Notes: generated from the sequence alone by a model not told the origin. Positions 25,906-34,455 are shown, numbered from the stretch's first letter. The stretch: 39,591 bases of DNA from Morganella morganii H1r (GCF_000633515.1 NZ_AYMP01000071.1:1-39591); one strand, 5' to 3'. Numbers and translations are program-made.

Positions 25906-26906
25906 AAATAAAATTACTGGCGGCGCTGACCGCACTGGGAATATCAGGTAATGCGCTGGCTGCGGTATGTACAGCTGTAGAACCACCTAACTATCAGACC
26001 GAAAAATTGGAGACGCCGGCTACAGTAATTGAATTACGGGCTGATGCCCCGATTAGCTCGACTACACCTATCGCGCAAATAAGATCTACAGCGCTGAGTC
26101 AGCCGGTTCACTACTTCTGTGACTCTACCACTCTTATCGGGAATCGTCCGATTATCGTACCTGATATCGACCCTAACTATGATGGTATGTACAAAACAAA
26201 AATCGACGGTATCGGCGTAAAATTTACGACATCCGCACCGTCCGGCGGCCCTACCGGTGCGTTACCAAGATACAATATAAAATACACTGCAGATGAACAG
26301 GAGGGAGGTGGTAGTCGTTTCATAGCACCGCAGGGGATCTTTATTGCCTCATTCTATAAATTAGGGAACGTCGACCTTAATACAAGCTATCCCCTGCAGG
26401 CCTTATTATTCAGTGCCGGAGAAGTTGGCAGTAATAACATTGAGAATAATGCTGTTTCAACTTACTACATGAATCCTGTTCAGATTGTCAGTACCCCCGT
26501 ATGTAAAGTCGATTCTCCGTCACCTGTCGATTTTGGTACTGTCGTTGCTGCCGAAGTCCGGCAGGGAGTGAAAAAGCCATTGCAGTTTGGTATAGAATGC
26601 AAAACAGATTATGGCTCTTATGGTGTCATCGCTTCAATAAAGGCTGATAGTACAATAAATGGCGGAAGTTATATTAAAGTCCGGGACAGTAAAAATAATG
26701 AAGAATCTTTGTTCATAGCAATAACAGATGACAAGGGCAGTCCTGTAAGGGTCGATAACTCAACGAAAATAAGTCAAACTGGTTTAAAAAGCGGACAGAA
26801 AGCCAATTTCGGATGGCAGGCAGAACTCAAAAAGCAGGATGGGACACCGTATCCGGCACCGGGGGAATTCAGAGCATCCGCTATCATTACCCTGGATGTT
26901 AAATAA
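25902..26906 (+). CDS. Two-domain fimbrial tip adhesin-like protein
   Basis: The 334-residue protein looks like a FimH-class tip adhesin: signal peptide (LLAALTALGISGNALAA, cleavage near residue 20-21), an N-terminal domain with one Cys pair (C23, C73) of about 170 residues, and a C-terminal pilin domain from about 195 with a second Cys pair (C201, C233) and the ending FRASAIITLDVK. The receptor-binding domain is too divergent to assign a ligand. The gene starts by ATGA overlap with tssA, so it is read from the T6SS operon, not from the fimbrial operon at 13482-18109, which lacks its own adhesin. It is AT-rich compared with tssA (21 G+C in the 60 bases from 26641). It may be the tip of those fimbriae; this is inference. 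Confidence 0.82.
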   Translation: MKIKLLAALTALGISGNALAAVCTAVEPPNYQTEKLETPATVIELRADAPISSTTPIAQIRSTALSQPVHYFCDSTTLIGNRPIIVPDIDPNYDGMYKTKIDGIGVKFTTSAPSGGPTGALPRYNIKYTADEQEGGGSRFIAPQGIFIASFYKLGNVDLNTSYPLQALLFSAGEVGSNNIENNAVSTYYMNPVQIVSTPVCKVDSPSPVDFGTVVAAEVRQGVKKPLQFGIECKTDYGSYGVIASIKADSTINGGSYIKVRDSKNNEESLFIAITDDKGSPVRVDNSTKISQTGLKSGQKANFGWQAELKKQDGTPYPAPGEFRASAIITLDVK

Positions 26907-26915
26907 CAGAAACGC

Positions 26916-28265
26916 ATGATGAAAAATACGATCTTTATCAGTATAGCCAGTTACCGGGATTCAGAATTAATTCCGACATTAAAGAATATGGTTGAACATT
27001 CTGCCAGCCCGGAAAAATTATTTATTTCTGTGTGCTGGCAGGATGAAAAACCTGACTTTTCTGTTTTTACTGATATGGGTGCAACAGAAAAGGAATATTC
27101 TGAAAACAACCCGGATGTTATACGCCTTAGCTACCTGGGAGCAACGCTAAATATTCATTTTGTGCAATATTATCAGGCGAAAGGTGCGTGCTGGGCCAGA
27201 CATTGCTGTGAACAATACTATACTGATGAAGATTATTTTCTTCAGATAGACTCTCACTGCCGTTTTATTCCGGATTGGGATAGTGAACTCATTGAATACT
27301 ATCTGTCCCTGAAAAACGATTTCAGAAAACCGATTATTTCCGGCTATCCGCCGGGCTATACCCCGGCAACAGAAGACAAAGAAGAAGAACTCCATCAGGC
27401 CGTTGCCAGAATGGTATTTAATCATTTTAATGACATTGATATCCCTTCATTTATCCCGGTTTCTCTTCTTGATCCGGAACAACATACCCGGGGATGTTTT
27501 TTAGCCGGTGGTTTTATTTTTTCCGCAGGTCAGTTTGTACTTGATGTTCCCAATGACCCACAGATCTTTTTTCTGGGGGAAGAGATATCGATGTCTGCAA
27601 GAGCATTTACCCACGGTTATGATGTCATCTATCCCAATAAGATATTTCTGTATCATTTTTACACCCGTACTGGTTGTGACAGAATCTGGGGAGATCATAC
27701 AACGGAGAAAAAAGAAAAAAAAGTCGTTGAAAAAAGCTGGGTTGAACGGGATAAAATATCAAAAGGCCGGGTTCGTCAGCTATTAGGTATTCAGGAGTCT
27801 GATGATATTAACCTGGGAATATATTGCTTAGGTACAGAACGGACACTGGAAGAGTATGAATATCTGACCGGGATATTTTTTAGTGAACAACTGGTGGACA
27901 AAGCACTGCTGAGTAATACCAAGCCTACCTATTTTGAGCATATGCCGGCATCACGGGATGTATGGATATCTCAGTTATACAGTGATTATTACAAGACGGT
28001 TGACATCAATAAATCCGAATTAACGGCTAATGACGATAGTATTGATTACTGGTCATTGGGTGTATTCAGCGAAGATAACCAACTTATTGCCATGCAACGT
28101 CTGACAACCGCAGAATTTGCGGAACAGGAATCCGTTAATAATAAAAACATTTATCAGTTTGAAATAAAGCTGAAAGATAAATCTCATCTTATTCCTAAAA
28201 AACTCCGGCTGGCTCCCTTCTTTACGGACTGTGGCTGGGGAGAAACAGTGGAGAAGGTATGGTAA
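26916..28265 (+). CDS. GlcNAc-transferase-like glycosyltransferase (GT60 / PF11397-type)
   Basis: The 449-residue protein resembles the family of UDP-GlcNAc:polypeptide transferases related to Dictyostelium Skp1 Gnt1. The N-terminus has IFISIASYRDSEL, then ACWARH at 91-96, the DxD-like motif QIDSHCRF with DSH at 112-114, FLAGGFIFSAG near 196-206 and GEEISMSARAFTHGYD near 222-237. No signal or membrane segment is seen, so it acts in the cytoplasm. The last 150 residues are an unrecognised extension. It begins nine bases after the adhesin gene and overlaps the DotU-like gene by seven bases. AT-rich (21 G+C in the 60 bases from 26941). The substrate is unknown; the family suggests protein O-glycosylation, but a glycan acceptor is possible. 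Confidence 0.72.
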   Translation: MMKNTIFISIASYRDSELIPTLKNMVEHSASPEKLFISVCWQDEKPDFSVFTDMGATEKEYSENNPDVIRLSYLGATLNIHFVQYYQAKGACWARHCCEQYYTDEDYFLQIDSHCRFIPDWDSELIEYYLSLKNDFRKPIISGYPPGYTPATEDKEEELHQAVARMVFNHFNDIDIPSFIPVSLLDPEQHTRGCFLAGGFIFSAGQFVLDVPNDPQIFFLGEEISMSARAFTHGYDVIYPNKIFLYHFYTRTGCDRIWGDHTTEKKEKKVVEKSWVERDKISKGRVRQLLGIQESDDINLGIYCLGTERTLEEYEYLTGIFFSEQLVDKALLSNTKPTYFEHMPASRDVWISQLYSDYYKTVDINKSELTANDDSIDYWSLGVFSEDNQLIAMQRLTTAEFAEQESVNNKNIYQFEIKLKDKSHLIPKKLRLAPFFTDCGWGETVEKVW

Positions 28266-28894
28266 ACAGTCAGGATGTCTTTAATAAGATAATGTGTATT
28301 GATGCACTTATTGATTTGGAGGCAATTATTCCTTCTTTATCAGAGTTGCAACTGAACTTATCGACGTCTGTTCAGCAGTTCCGTGATTGTCTGGAACTGG
28401 AGGATCCTTATTTTGAGCACTCTGAAAATTTCTGCCGGCTGCTCTGTATTTATCTGGATAAAATCATCCTGAAATACACAGACAGCCAGCAGCTTTCCTG
28501 GGCACCTTATTTACTGGAAAATTATTTCTACGGGTTTGACCGCGAACCTTTTGATGTCGCAGAACAACTGACACTTTTTTCAGCTGAAAAACGTAACGCC
28601 GTATTTTTACCGGCCTATCAGATGGCTTTGCGGTTATCCGGATTGCCGAAATATAAAACCGCACTGAAACCGATAATTCCGCTGTTTGAAAAACGGCTGC
28701 CGCTGCCGCCTGTGGCTGATCCCGTGACACCACCGGCACCGGAAATACTCAAACCCGCAGAATATCCGGCACCGGTGAGTTACCGGACAGTGAATATGCC
28801 GCTTATTTTTGCCGCTGAGATCCTCTGCCTGATATCGATTCTGATTTTTGTCTGGCTCTATATTCGTGACACACTGGATACCCTGATTAAATGA
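28259..28894 (+). CDS. Second DotU/TssL-like inner-membrane protein
   Basis: A 211-residue protein with a divergent DotU pattern: LLCIYLDKIIL followed by SWAPYLLENYFYGFDREPFD at about 60-100, matching the CAALDE...W...LL..F spacing of TssL. A Pro-rich linker (PPVADPVTPPAPEILKP) leads to one C-terminal membrane span (LIFAAEILCLISILIFVWLY) near 180-200, with a short tail and no OmpA domain. It overlaps the glycosyltransferase by seven bases and the next gene by four bases (ATGA). It is in addition to the complete TssL at 7104-8486. It probably works with the next gene as a small membrane unit. Confidence 0.75.
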   Translation: MVNSQDVFNKIMCIDALIDLEAIIPSLSELQLNLSTSVQQFRDCLELEDPYFEHSENFCRLLCIYLDKIILKYTDSQQLSWAPYLLENYFYGFDREPFDVAEQLTLFSAEKRNAVFLPAYQMALRLSGLPKYKTALKPIIPLFEKRLPLPPVADPVTPPAPEILKPAEYPAPVSYRTVNMPLIFAAEILCLISILIFVWLYIRDTLDTLIK

Positions 28895-30528
28895 AAAATT
28901 TTGCCACTGTAAAAAAATGGCTGATTATTTTATTCAGTCTTCTTGTTCTCACGCAGGCAGGACTCGCTGTTTATGATAAAGCCCATCTGTTTATCTGGCT
29001 GAGCGGGCTGTGTCTTGCACTGTTTATTATTGCAGTTCTTTTTGCTGTCCGTATCAATGAACATTCAGAGGTGATTGTTCATGATGATGAAACAGATACC
29101 CTGACAGCACCTGAGATCGTCTTTATTCTCGGGCCTTATGCCAGGACCTGGTTCAGCCGGCAGGATGAGGATGATACTCTCCGGTTTGATAACAGAATTA
29201 TCTGGATGCTGATAAATAAGCCGGATGATATTCACAAGCAGATTGCAGCAATCAGTCAGAAACACCGCCATTACCAGATTAGCGCTATTTTCCCGGTATT
29301 ACCGGATGGTAATGATTCCGATATCCTTTTGCTGAATAAATTGCAGGGCTGGAAAAATTCGTTTTCCCGCAGTCAGTTTGAGCAGCAAATTCCCTGCACC
29401 TTAATTATTTATTCACGTATGAGCAGCCAGCGGTTTGCGCATGATCCGGATAAAGCAATCTGGATCGGGCAATTTAATCTTTATGATACAACATCCCGGC
29501 CGTTCCGTGATGAAATAACGGCGCTGCGCAAAGAACTGAATACGGTTTACCTGCAACCTCACGCAATTGCCTCACAACACCGTAATGCACTGGCACTGTC
29601 CACACTGAACTGGCTGGACGAAGCCGGTCTGATGACAGAAATAGAATCCCTGTTTTCGGAGAGCGTGCTCAGTTTTACCAATCTGATGTTTTCTGATTAC
29701 GGAAACGGCCCGACCCGCCACGGTGCCTGGTCCCGCTGGATCCAGAAAAAATTTACGTTGCTGCCGCGGATATCGTCATATCTTACGCTTCCGCCATTAC
29801 CGGTTAATACCGGTGAACCACCACCGCAGATCAGAAAACAATCGGTTGAAATGACACCGGTTCCTTATCAGAAGCTGCGCTATTCATTCCTGTTCATTCC
29901 GGTACTGCTTGCCGGCGCAATAGCGGGCAGCCTGCTCTGGTCACTGGACTTTAATATTCAGCGTAATTCCATCGTTAATAATCTGGTCGCTGAATTTGAT
30001 GCAACCGCACCCAATGCATTACAGCAACGTTTTACTATTATTCAGCAGATGAAAAATTTATCTGATGCTATTTCACATCATGATAAGCCCTATTTCTTTA
30101 TCATCGAACTGACACCATCCGATATGTTTATCAGTAAACTGGATAAATCAATTACAGAGTTTTCCCGTAGCCCTCTCTATGTGGCACATGATAAAAATAT
30201 TGTTTTTGATATAGGCAGTTCGCAGTTAAAGGAAGAAAATACAGAATATCTGATGCCGGTATTAACATTTATTAAACAAAATCCGGATATGAAAATTTTA
30301 ATTGAAGGTTATACCGACAATACCGGCAGTGATAAAACCAATATTAACTTATCACTGAACCGTGCCGAGCAGGTAAGGCACTGGTTACAGAAATCCACCG
30401 GATTTCCGGATACCCACTTTGTTACCAGAGGCTTAGGTGCCCAAAATCCGATTGCAGATAATGATTCTCAGGATGGCAGAGAACAAAACCGCCGTGTTGA
30501 AATCAAAATTTATCAGGAAAATCAGTAG
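28891..30528 (+). CDS. Degenerate TssM-like region fused to OmpA peptidoglycan-binding domain
   Basis: The 545 residues have two N-terminal membrane segments (about 9-28 and 33-53), a cytoplasmic middle, a third span (331-350) and an OmpA-like domain (about 426-545, IEGYTDNTGSDKTN and EQNRRVEIKIY). The middle looks like the TssM GTPase region without its catalytic parts: ILGPYARTWF at 79-88 sits where TssM has MLGPKDAGKTT, and IIYSRM ... WIGQF parallels MITKMD ... IWGF. It has lost the GKT. It is probably a peptidoglycan-anchored accessory of the T6SS membrane complex that pairs with the DotU-like protein. The alignment with TssM is by eye. Confidence 0.72.
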   Translation: MKNFATVKKWLIILFSLLVLTQAGLAVYDKAHLFIWLSGLCLALFIIAVLFAVRINEHSEVIVHDDETDTLTAPEIVFILGPYARTWFSRQDEDDTLRFDNRIIWMLINKPDDIHKQIAAISQKHRHYQISAIFPVLPDGNDSDILLLNKLQGWKNSFSRSQFEQQIPCTLIIYSRMSSQRFAHDPDKAIWIGQFNLYDTTSRPFRDEITALRKELNTVYLQPHAIASQHRNALALSTLNWLDEAGLMTEIESLFSESVLSFTNLMFSDYGNGPTRHGAWSRWIQKKFTLLPRISSYLTLPPLPVNTGEPPPQIRKQSVEMTPVPYQKLRYSFLFIPVLLAGAIAGSLLWSLDFNIQRNSIVNNLVAEFDATAPNALQQRFTIIQQMKNLSDAISHHDKPYFFIIELTPSDMFISKLDKSITEFSRSPLYVAHDKNIVFDIGSSQLKEENTEYLMPVLTFIKQNPDMKILIEGYTDNTGSDKTNINLSLNRAEQVRHWLQKSTGFPDTHFVTRGLGAQNPIADNDSQDGREQNRRVEIKIYQENQ

Positions 30529-30553
30529 TTATATATTTTGAGGATTATTATTT

Positions 30554-31039
30554 ATGAGTAAAAATAACGAGTACATTATTCCTGAAGGCAGCTTCATTAC
30601 ATCAACGCCTGATCTTGATAATACAATTAATATTCTGATTTATCGTGATCCTATGCTGAATGAATATAATATTATTGTTCACAGGGCATTTCTGGATCAG
30701 GATGAAACAGTTGAGGAATTTTGTGAAAATGAAATCACTAATTTTACCCGTGATTTACCCGGCTTTCAGGAAGAGGGAAAAATGATCACCCATGAACTGG
30801 GGCCGATGAAAATGAAGGTGGTGCAGATTGCCAATAGTTATCTGAAAGAAGGAGAACGTCTGCAACAAGTACAGTCACTGATTAAGCTGCCTTATCATAA
30901 AGATACTAATCCGAATAAGAATCGTTTAATTATCTTTACCCTGAGCCGTACCGGTGAATTTACGGAATATCAGCGGAAGCATTATGTTCGTGTGTTAAAC
31001 AGCTTCACACCAAATTCGACCTTTGGATTATTAGGCTGA
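30554..31039 (+). CDS. T6SS effector chaperone, Eag type (DUF1795/DcrB-like)
   Basis: A 161-residue protein of the DUF1795 family, whose T6SS members (Eag proteins) bind the N-terminal membrane segments of PAAR-bearing effectors and load them on VgrG. The sequence begins EYIIPEGSFITSTPDL, then LNEYNIIVHRAFLDQDETVEEF, and later QQVQSLIKLPY and RLIIFTLSRTGEFTEYQRKHY, the usual order of the family. No signal peptide is seen, so it is cytosolic, unlike DcrB. AGGA lies 12 bases before ATG 30554. It is the last gene of the plus arm and no PAAR, Rhs or other effector follows it in the window. Confidence 0.85.
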   Translation: MSKNNEYIIPEGSFITSTPDLDNTINILIYRDPMLNEYNIIVHRAFLDQDETVEEFCENEITNFTRDLPGFQEEGKMITHELGPMKMKVVQIANSYLKEGERLQQVQSLIKLPYHKDTNPNKNRLIIFTLSRTGEFTEYQRKHYVRVLNSFTPNSTFGLLG

Positions 31040-31046
31040 TATATCT

Positions 31047-31076
31047 CCCCTATTTTTGAAATAGGGGGGTATTTTA
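31047..31076 (+). terminator. Intrinsic terminator closing the plus T6SS arm
   Basis: CCCCTATTT (31047-31055) pairs with AAATAGGGG (31059-31067) around TTG, followed by GGTATTTTA. It lies eight bases after the Eag stop, between two convergent genes, so it may also act on the opposite strand, though the T-run is short. Confidence 0.75.
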
Positions 31077-31089
31077 CATCTGTCATTAA

Positions 31090-31737
31090 TTAATCCAGTT
31101 TTCGGGTAAAATTATGTCTTCTGTCTGTTACTGTATGTTCGATATCACTCATACACACTGACTGATAACCTGCACATGGATAAATAGCATACCAATTGTC
31201 TTTTTCCATCAGGGTATTCCAGAAAAAATCCAGGCAACACTGATTTCTGGGTACACCACTTCTCAGTTTTTCTTCTGACCTCAGGAAACTACTTCGCAGC
31301 GTACTGTAATAGTGCTGATTGACGATATAACTATTCGCTAAATATGAAAAATAAAGGCGATAAAAACAATTATGTTCCTGACTGATTTTGAAGTAACTTC
31401 CTGATAATAAGCCTGCATCCCAGGATGTGCTCATCAGACTGCTGAAAAAATAATTTATCCTTTCCCGGGATTCATTATCATCATTAAAAATCATATCATC
31501 TTCCAGAACAAGAACATTGTTCCATTTATTTTCCTCCGCCATTGTCATGACACCAATATGAGAAAGTGTACATCCCAATGTACCATTATCATTTTTGACT
31601 GCATCAAAACGTATGATTTTTTCAGGTGGCACACCCAGACTACTTAACTGAAACTCAATACTTTCCCGGCGGTCTGTTCTTTCTTTGAGATTAATATAGA
31701 CAATTTTATCAACAAAATTCCAGTAAATTTTAGCCAT
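31090..31737 (-). CDS. Glycosyltransferase family 25 (LPS/lipooligosaccharide type)
   Basis: A 215-residue protein with the GT25 signatures: IVYINLKERTDRRESIEFQL near the N-terminus, the GCTLSHIGVMTMA motif and NVLVLEDDMIF with the acidic pair expected to bind nucleotide sugar and metal. Family members often add galactose or glucose to LPS or to hydroxylysine of proteins. Slightly short for the family. AGGA lies before ATG 31737. It is convergent with the T6SS plus arm and has no close partner; the upstream adhP gene has its own terminator. AT-rich, like the other glycosyltransferase. The acceptor is not known. Confidence 0.85.
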   Translation of the reverse strand: MAKIYWNFVDKIVYINLKERTDRRESIEFQLSSLGVPPEKIIRFDAVKNDNGTLGCTLSHIGVMTMAEENKWNNVLVLEDDMIFNDDNESRERINYFFSSLMSTSWDAGLLSGSYFKISQEHNCFYRLYFSYLANSYIVNQHYYSTLRSSFLRSEEKLRSGVPRNQCCLDFFWNTLMEKDNWYAIYPCAGYQSVCMSDIEHTVTDRRHNFTRKLD

Positions 31738-31856
31738 TTATTTATCCTGACATTATCGAAGTTAATAATCCATTTACTATCATATTATCACTTATATAAT
31801 ATCTATTATCCTGTATCTGGCGGCCTGATTTTAGAGGATAAATCTGTTATTTCATG

Positions 31857-31882
31857 AAAAAAGCCGCCCTGTAAAGGCGGCT
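31857..31882 (-). terminator. Intrinsic terminator after adhP
   Basis: AGCCGCC (31862-31868) pairs with GGCGGCT (31876-31882), seven-base loop, then six T on the minus strand. It follows the adhP stop by about 30 bases. Confidence 0.9.
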
Positions 31883-31912
31883 GAACCATAGTGCAGATAA
31901 CGGACATGAATA

Positions 31913-32929
31913 TTATTTTTTATGTTTAAAATCAATTACCATACGGCCGGTAAATTTGCCCTGCTCCATCTCTTCAAAGATGGCATTGATATCTTCAAGC
32001 GGACGCATCGCCACTTTCGGTACCACTTTGCCTTCCGCACCGAAGCGGAATGCTTCTTTCAGATCTTCACGGGTCCCCACCAGCGACCCCACAACCTCGA
32101 TGCCGTCCAGTACCAGACGCGGAATACTCAGATCCATGGTTTCAACCGGCAGACCGACCGCCACAACACGCCCCGCCGCCCGGACGCTGCCGACTGCTGA
32201 GTTAAAGGCGGATTTGGCTACTGCGGTGACGACTGCCGCATGCGCGCCGCCGAGGTCTTTCTGAATGATCTCATCGACATTATCCGTTTTCGGATTCAGG
32301 GTCAGATCAGCCCCCATCTCTTTTGCCAGTGTCAGTTGTTTATCATTAACGTCAATAGCGATCACTTTGGCATTAAAGACGTTTTTGGCATATTGCAGCG
32401 CCAGGTTGCCTAATCCGCCGAGGCCGTAAATCGCCAGCCACTGGCCCGGTTTGATGCCGGACACTTTAATCGCTTTATAGGTGGTAACACCGGCGCAGGT
32501 AATACTGCTCGCTGCGGCTGAATCCAGACCATCCGGTACTTTTACCGCATAATCTGCGGTGACAATGCATTCTTCCGCCATACCGCCGTCCACGGTATAA
32601 CCGGCATTTTTAACTTCACGGCAGAACGTTTCTTTGCCGCTGTTACAGTATTCACAATGACCACAGCCATGGAAAAACCATGCCACACTGGCACGATCAC
32701 CGACTTTCAGTGAGGTAACGCCTTCTGCGATTTCAGTCACCACACCAATACCTTCATGCCCGAGGATCACACCGGATACATCGCCGAAATCGGCATTTTT
32801 CACATGCAGGTCAGTGTGGCACACACCACAGCATTCCATTTTCAGCAGGGCTTCTCCATATTTCAGCGGGCGTAATGTTTTCTCTTTGATTTCTACGGTC
32901 TTATTTTTTGCGACAACAGCTGCTTTCAT
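31913..32929 (-). CDS. adhP: Zinc-dependent alcohol dehydrogenase AdhP
   Basis: AdhP oxidises ethanol and propanol with NAD in the cytoplasm. The 338-residue protein is nearly colinear with E. coli AdhP. Catalytic zinc ligands are C37 (GVCHTD), H58-E59 (GHEG) and C145 ([11 protein letters not shown]). The structural zinc lobe has C89, C92, C95 and C103 ([16 protein letters not shown]). The Rossmann motif GLGGLG lies at 169-174. ATG 32929 has GAGGTG upstream. It is a single-gene unit with its own terminator, and is a housekeeping gene marking the chromosomal flank of the T6SS locus. Confidence 0.97.
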   Translation of the reverse strand: MKAAVVAKNKTVEIKEKTLRPLKYGEALLKMECCGVCHTDLHVKNADFGDVSGVILGHEGIGVVTEIAEGVTSLKVGDRASVAWFFHGCGHCEYCNSGKETFCREVKNAGYTVDGGMAEECIVTADYAVKVPDGLDSAAASSITCAGVTTYKAIKVSGIKPGQWLAIYGLGGLGNLALQYAKNVFNAKVIAIDVNDKQLTLAKEMGADLTLNPKTDNVDEIIQKDLGGAHAAVVTAVAKSAFNSAVGSVRAAGRVVAVGLPVETMDLSIPRLVLDGIEVVGSLVGTREDLKEAFRFGAEGKVVPKVAMRPLEDINAIFEEMEQGKFTGRMVIDFKHKK

Positions 32930-33230
32930 AGTTCACCTCAGTGATAGAGCAACAGAAAAGTTATGTTCAGTTCAGCAACATAACGACCATTAACGGGTTT
33001 ATTCTAGCGTGAAATGCGAAATAATACTGCACTCTGAATGCCAATGATTTCAGCTATCATTAATAAGAAATATTGCATTCACAGTGTATCAGCCATTGGC
33101 GGTATAGATTTCACCACGGTATGTCAGCTGCCCCTCCGGCACAAAAATACCGTATTCAACATCAGGCCGGGGTAAGACTTCCTGTCTGTTATGGTATCAC
33201 CGTGTAAATATACGGGGCTGCCTGACAGGA
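32930..33230. other. Spacer between hlyD-type gene and adhP
   Basis: No gene is seen. The adhP-proximal part holds the adhP ribosome site and the inverted repeat at 32960-32984. The hlyD-proximal part should hold a terminator for the type I secretion operon; only weak stems such as CCTGTC/GACAGG were seen, with no T-run. Confidence 0.5.
32960..32984 (-). promoter_or_regulatory. Inverted repeat in the adhP leader
   Basis: GTTATGTT (32960-32967) and AACATAAC (32977-32984) are perfect 8-base arms with a nine-base spacer, 31-55 bases before the adhP ATG. It may be an operator or an RNA hairpin; the regulator is unknown. Confidence 0.45.
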
Positions 33231-34454
33231 TCAGCGTTCACGCAGGGCTTCGCCGGCCCGGTTCAGCGGTTTGACCAGATAACGGAGAATCGATTTGCTG
33301 CCGGTTTTAATATCCACTTCCGCAACCATCCCCGGGAAGATCTGAAACTCTTTACCGGCTTTATTAATCAGCACATCACGACTGGTGCGGATCAGCACAC
33401 GGTAATAGACATGGTCACGCTGAATTTCATCCTGCAGCGTATCCGGGGAAATCAGGATCACTTCCCCGTCCAGCCCGCCGTAAATCGCATAATCATAGGC
33501 CGTGATTTTGACCAGTGCCGGATCATTCAGGCGGATATGCGCAATATCCTGCGGGGATATTTTTGCCTCGACAATCAGCTGATCATCCAGCGGAATAATA
33601 TCCATGATTTTCCCGCCCGGCGCGATAACCCCGCCGATGGTATTCACTTCGATATTTTTCACAATCCCGCGTACCGGTGACACAACTTTGGCGCGCTGCA
33701 AAGCATCATCCCGCGCCCGTATAACAGATTCCAGCTCTTCCAGCTCTTTATTGACTTCCGCCAGTTGTTCGCGGGCATTCACCACATATTCATTACGCAG
33801 TTCCTGCTTTTTACTTTCCAGTTCGGAAATCGTCCGTTTCAGGCGGATTAATTCCACCTCACTTGATGCACCGGATTTTACAAGGCGCTGCAATATCATT
33901 TCTTCACGGCGGTAAAGCCCGAGGGAATCCGTAACCCCTTTGACAGACTGCTCCAGGCGTTCTTTGCGGGATTTGTACAGACGCTGTTCGGCATTCACCA
34001 GTTCGGTATCCTGCTTCACATCATCCGGAATGACAAACGCCCCGGAAGAGACTTCCGCCTTCAGACGTGCTGCTTTGATAAGGTTTGCCTTATAGCGGCT
34101 GCGGCTTTCATCCAGTGAGGATTCGAACCGGGTTTCATCCAGATACGCTATTGCCTGGCCTTTCTCAACAATGGCCCCTTCACGTACTTCCAGTGAGGCG
34201 AGGATCCCGCCCTCAAGTGACTGGACCACCTGTTCACGGGATGACGGAATAATGTTGCCCTGCCCTTTGGTGATTTCATCGACATCAGACAGTGCCGCCC
34301 AGATAAGCAGAATGATAAAGAAACCGAGGATCACCGCAGTCAGCCGTGCCAGACGCGGCAGACTTGGTTCGTGCCGGCCGCCGTAGAAAAACGGCACACC
34401 CCGCAGATTGGTTTCCGGCTCCTGCTTTATGGCCTGAGGATTTACTTTTTTCAT
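33231..34454 (-). CDS. Type I secretion membrane-fusion protein (HlyD/LapC-like)
   Basis: The periplasmic adaptor joins the ABC exporter to the TolC-like channel. The ATG at 34454 (MKKVNPQAIKQ) is preferred over the start at 34481 because GGAGA lies six bases before it and the exporter stop is one base upstream. The 407 residues have a cytoplasmic tail, one membrane span (LTAVILGFFIILLIWAAL), a lipoyl-type region (GGILASLEVREGAIVEKGQ), a long coiled coil (about 110-270) and a beta-barrel with PLDDQLIVEAKISPQDI. The order channel, exporter, adaptor matches LapE/B/C and Sii systems. It is the last gene of the operon. Confidence 0.94.
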   Translation of the reverse strand: MKKVNPQAIKQEPETNLRGVPFFYGGRHEPSLPRLARLTAVILGFFIILLIWAALSDVDEITKGQGNIIPSSREQVVQSLEGGILASLEVREGAIVEKGQAIAYLDETRFESSLDESRSRYKANLIKAARLKAEVSSGAFVIPDDVKQDTELVNAEQRLYKSRKERLEQSVKGVTDSLGLYRREEMILQRLVKSGASSEVELIRLKRTISELESKKQELRNEYVVNAREQLAEVNKELEELESVIRARDDALQRAKVVSPVRGIVKNIEVNTIGGVIAPGGKIMDIIPLDDQLIVEAKISPQDIAHIRLNDPALVKITAYDYAIYGGLDGEVILISPDTLQDEIQRDHVYYRVLIRTSRDVLINKAGKEFQIFPGMVAEVDIKTGSKSILRYLVKPLNRAGEALRER

Positions 34455-34455
34455 C

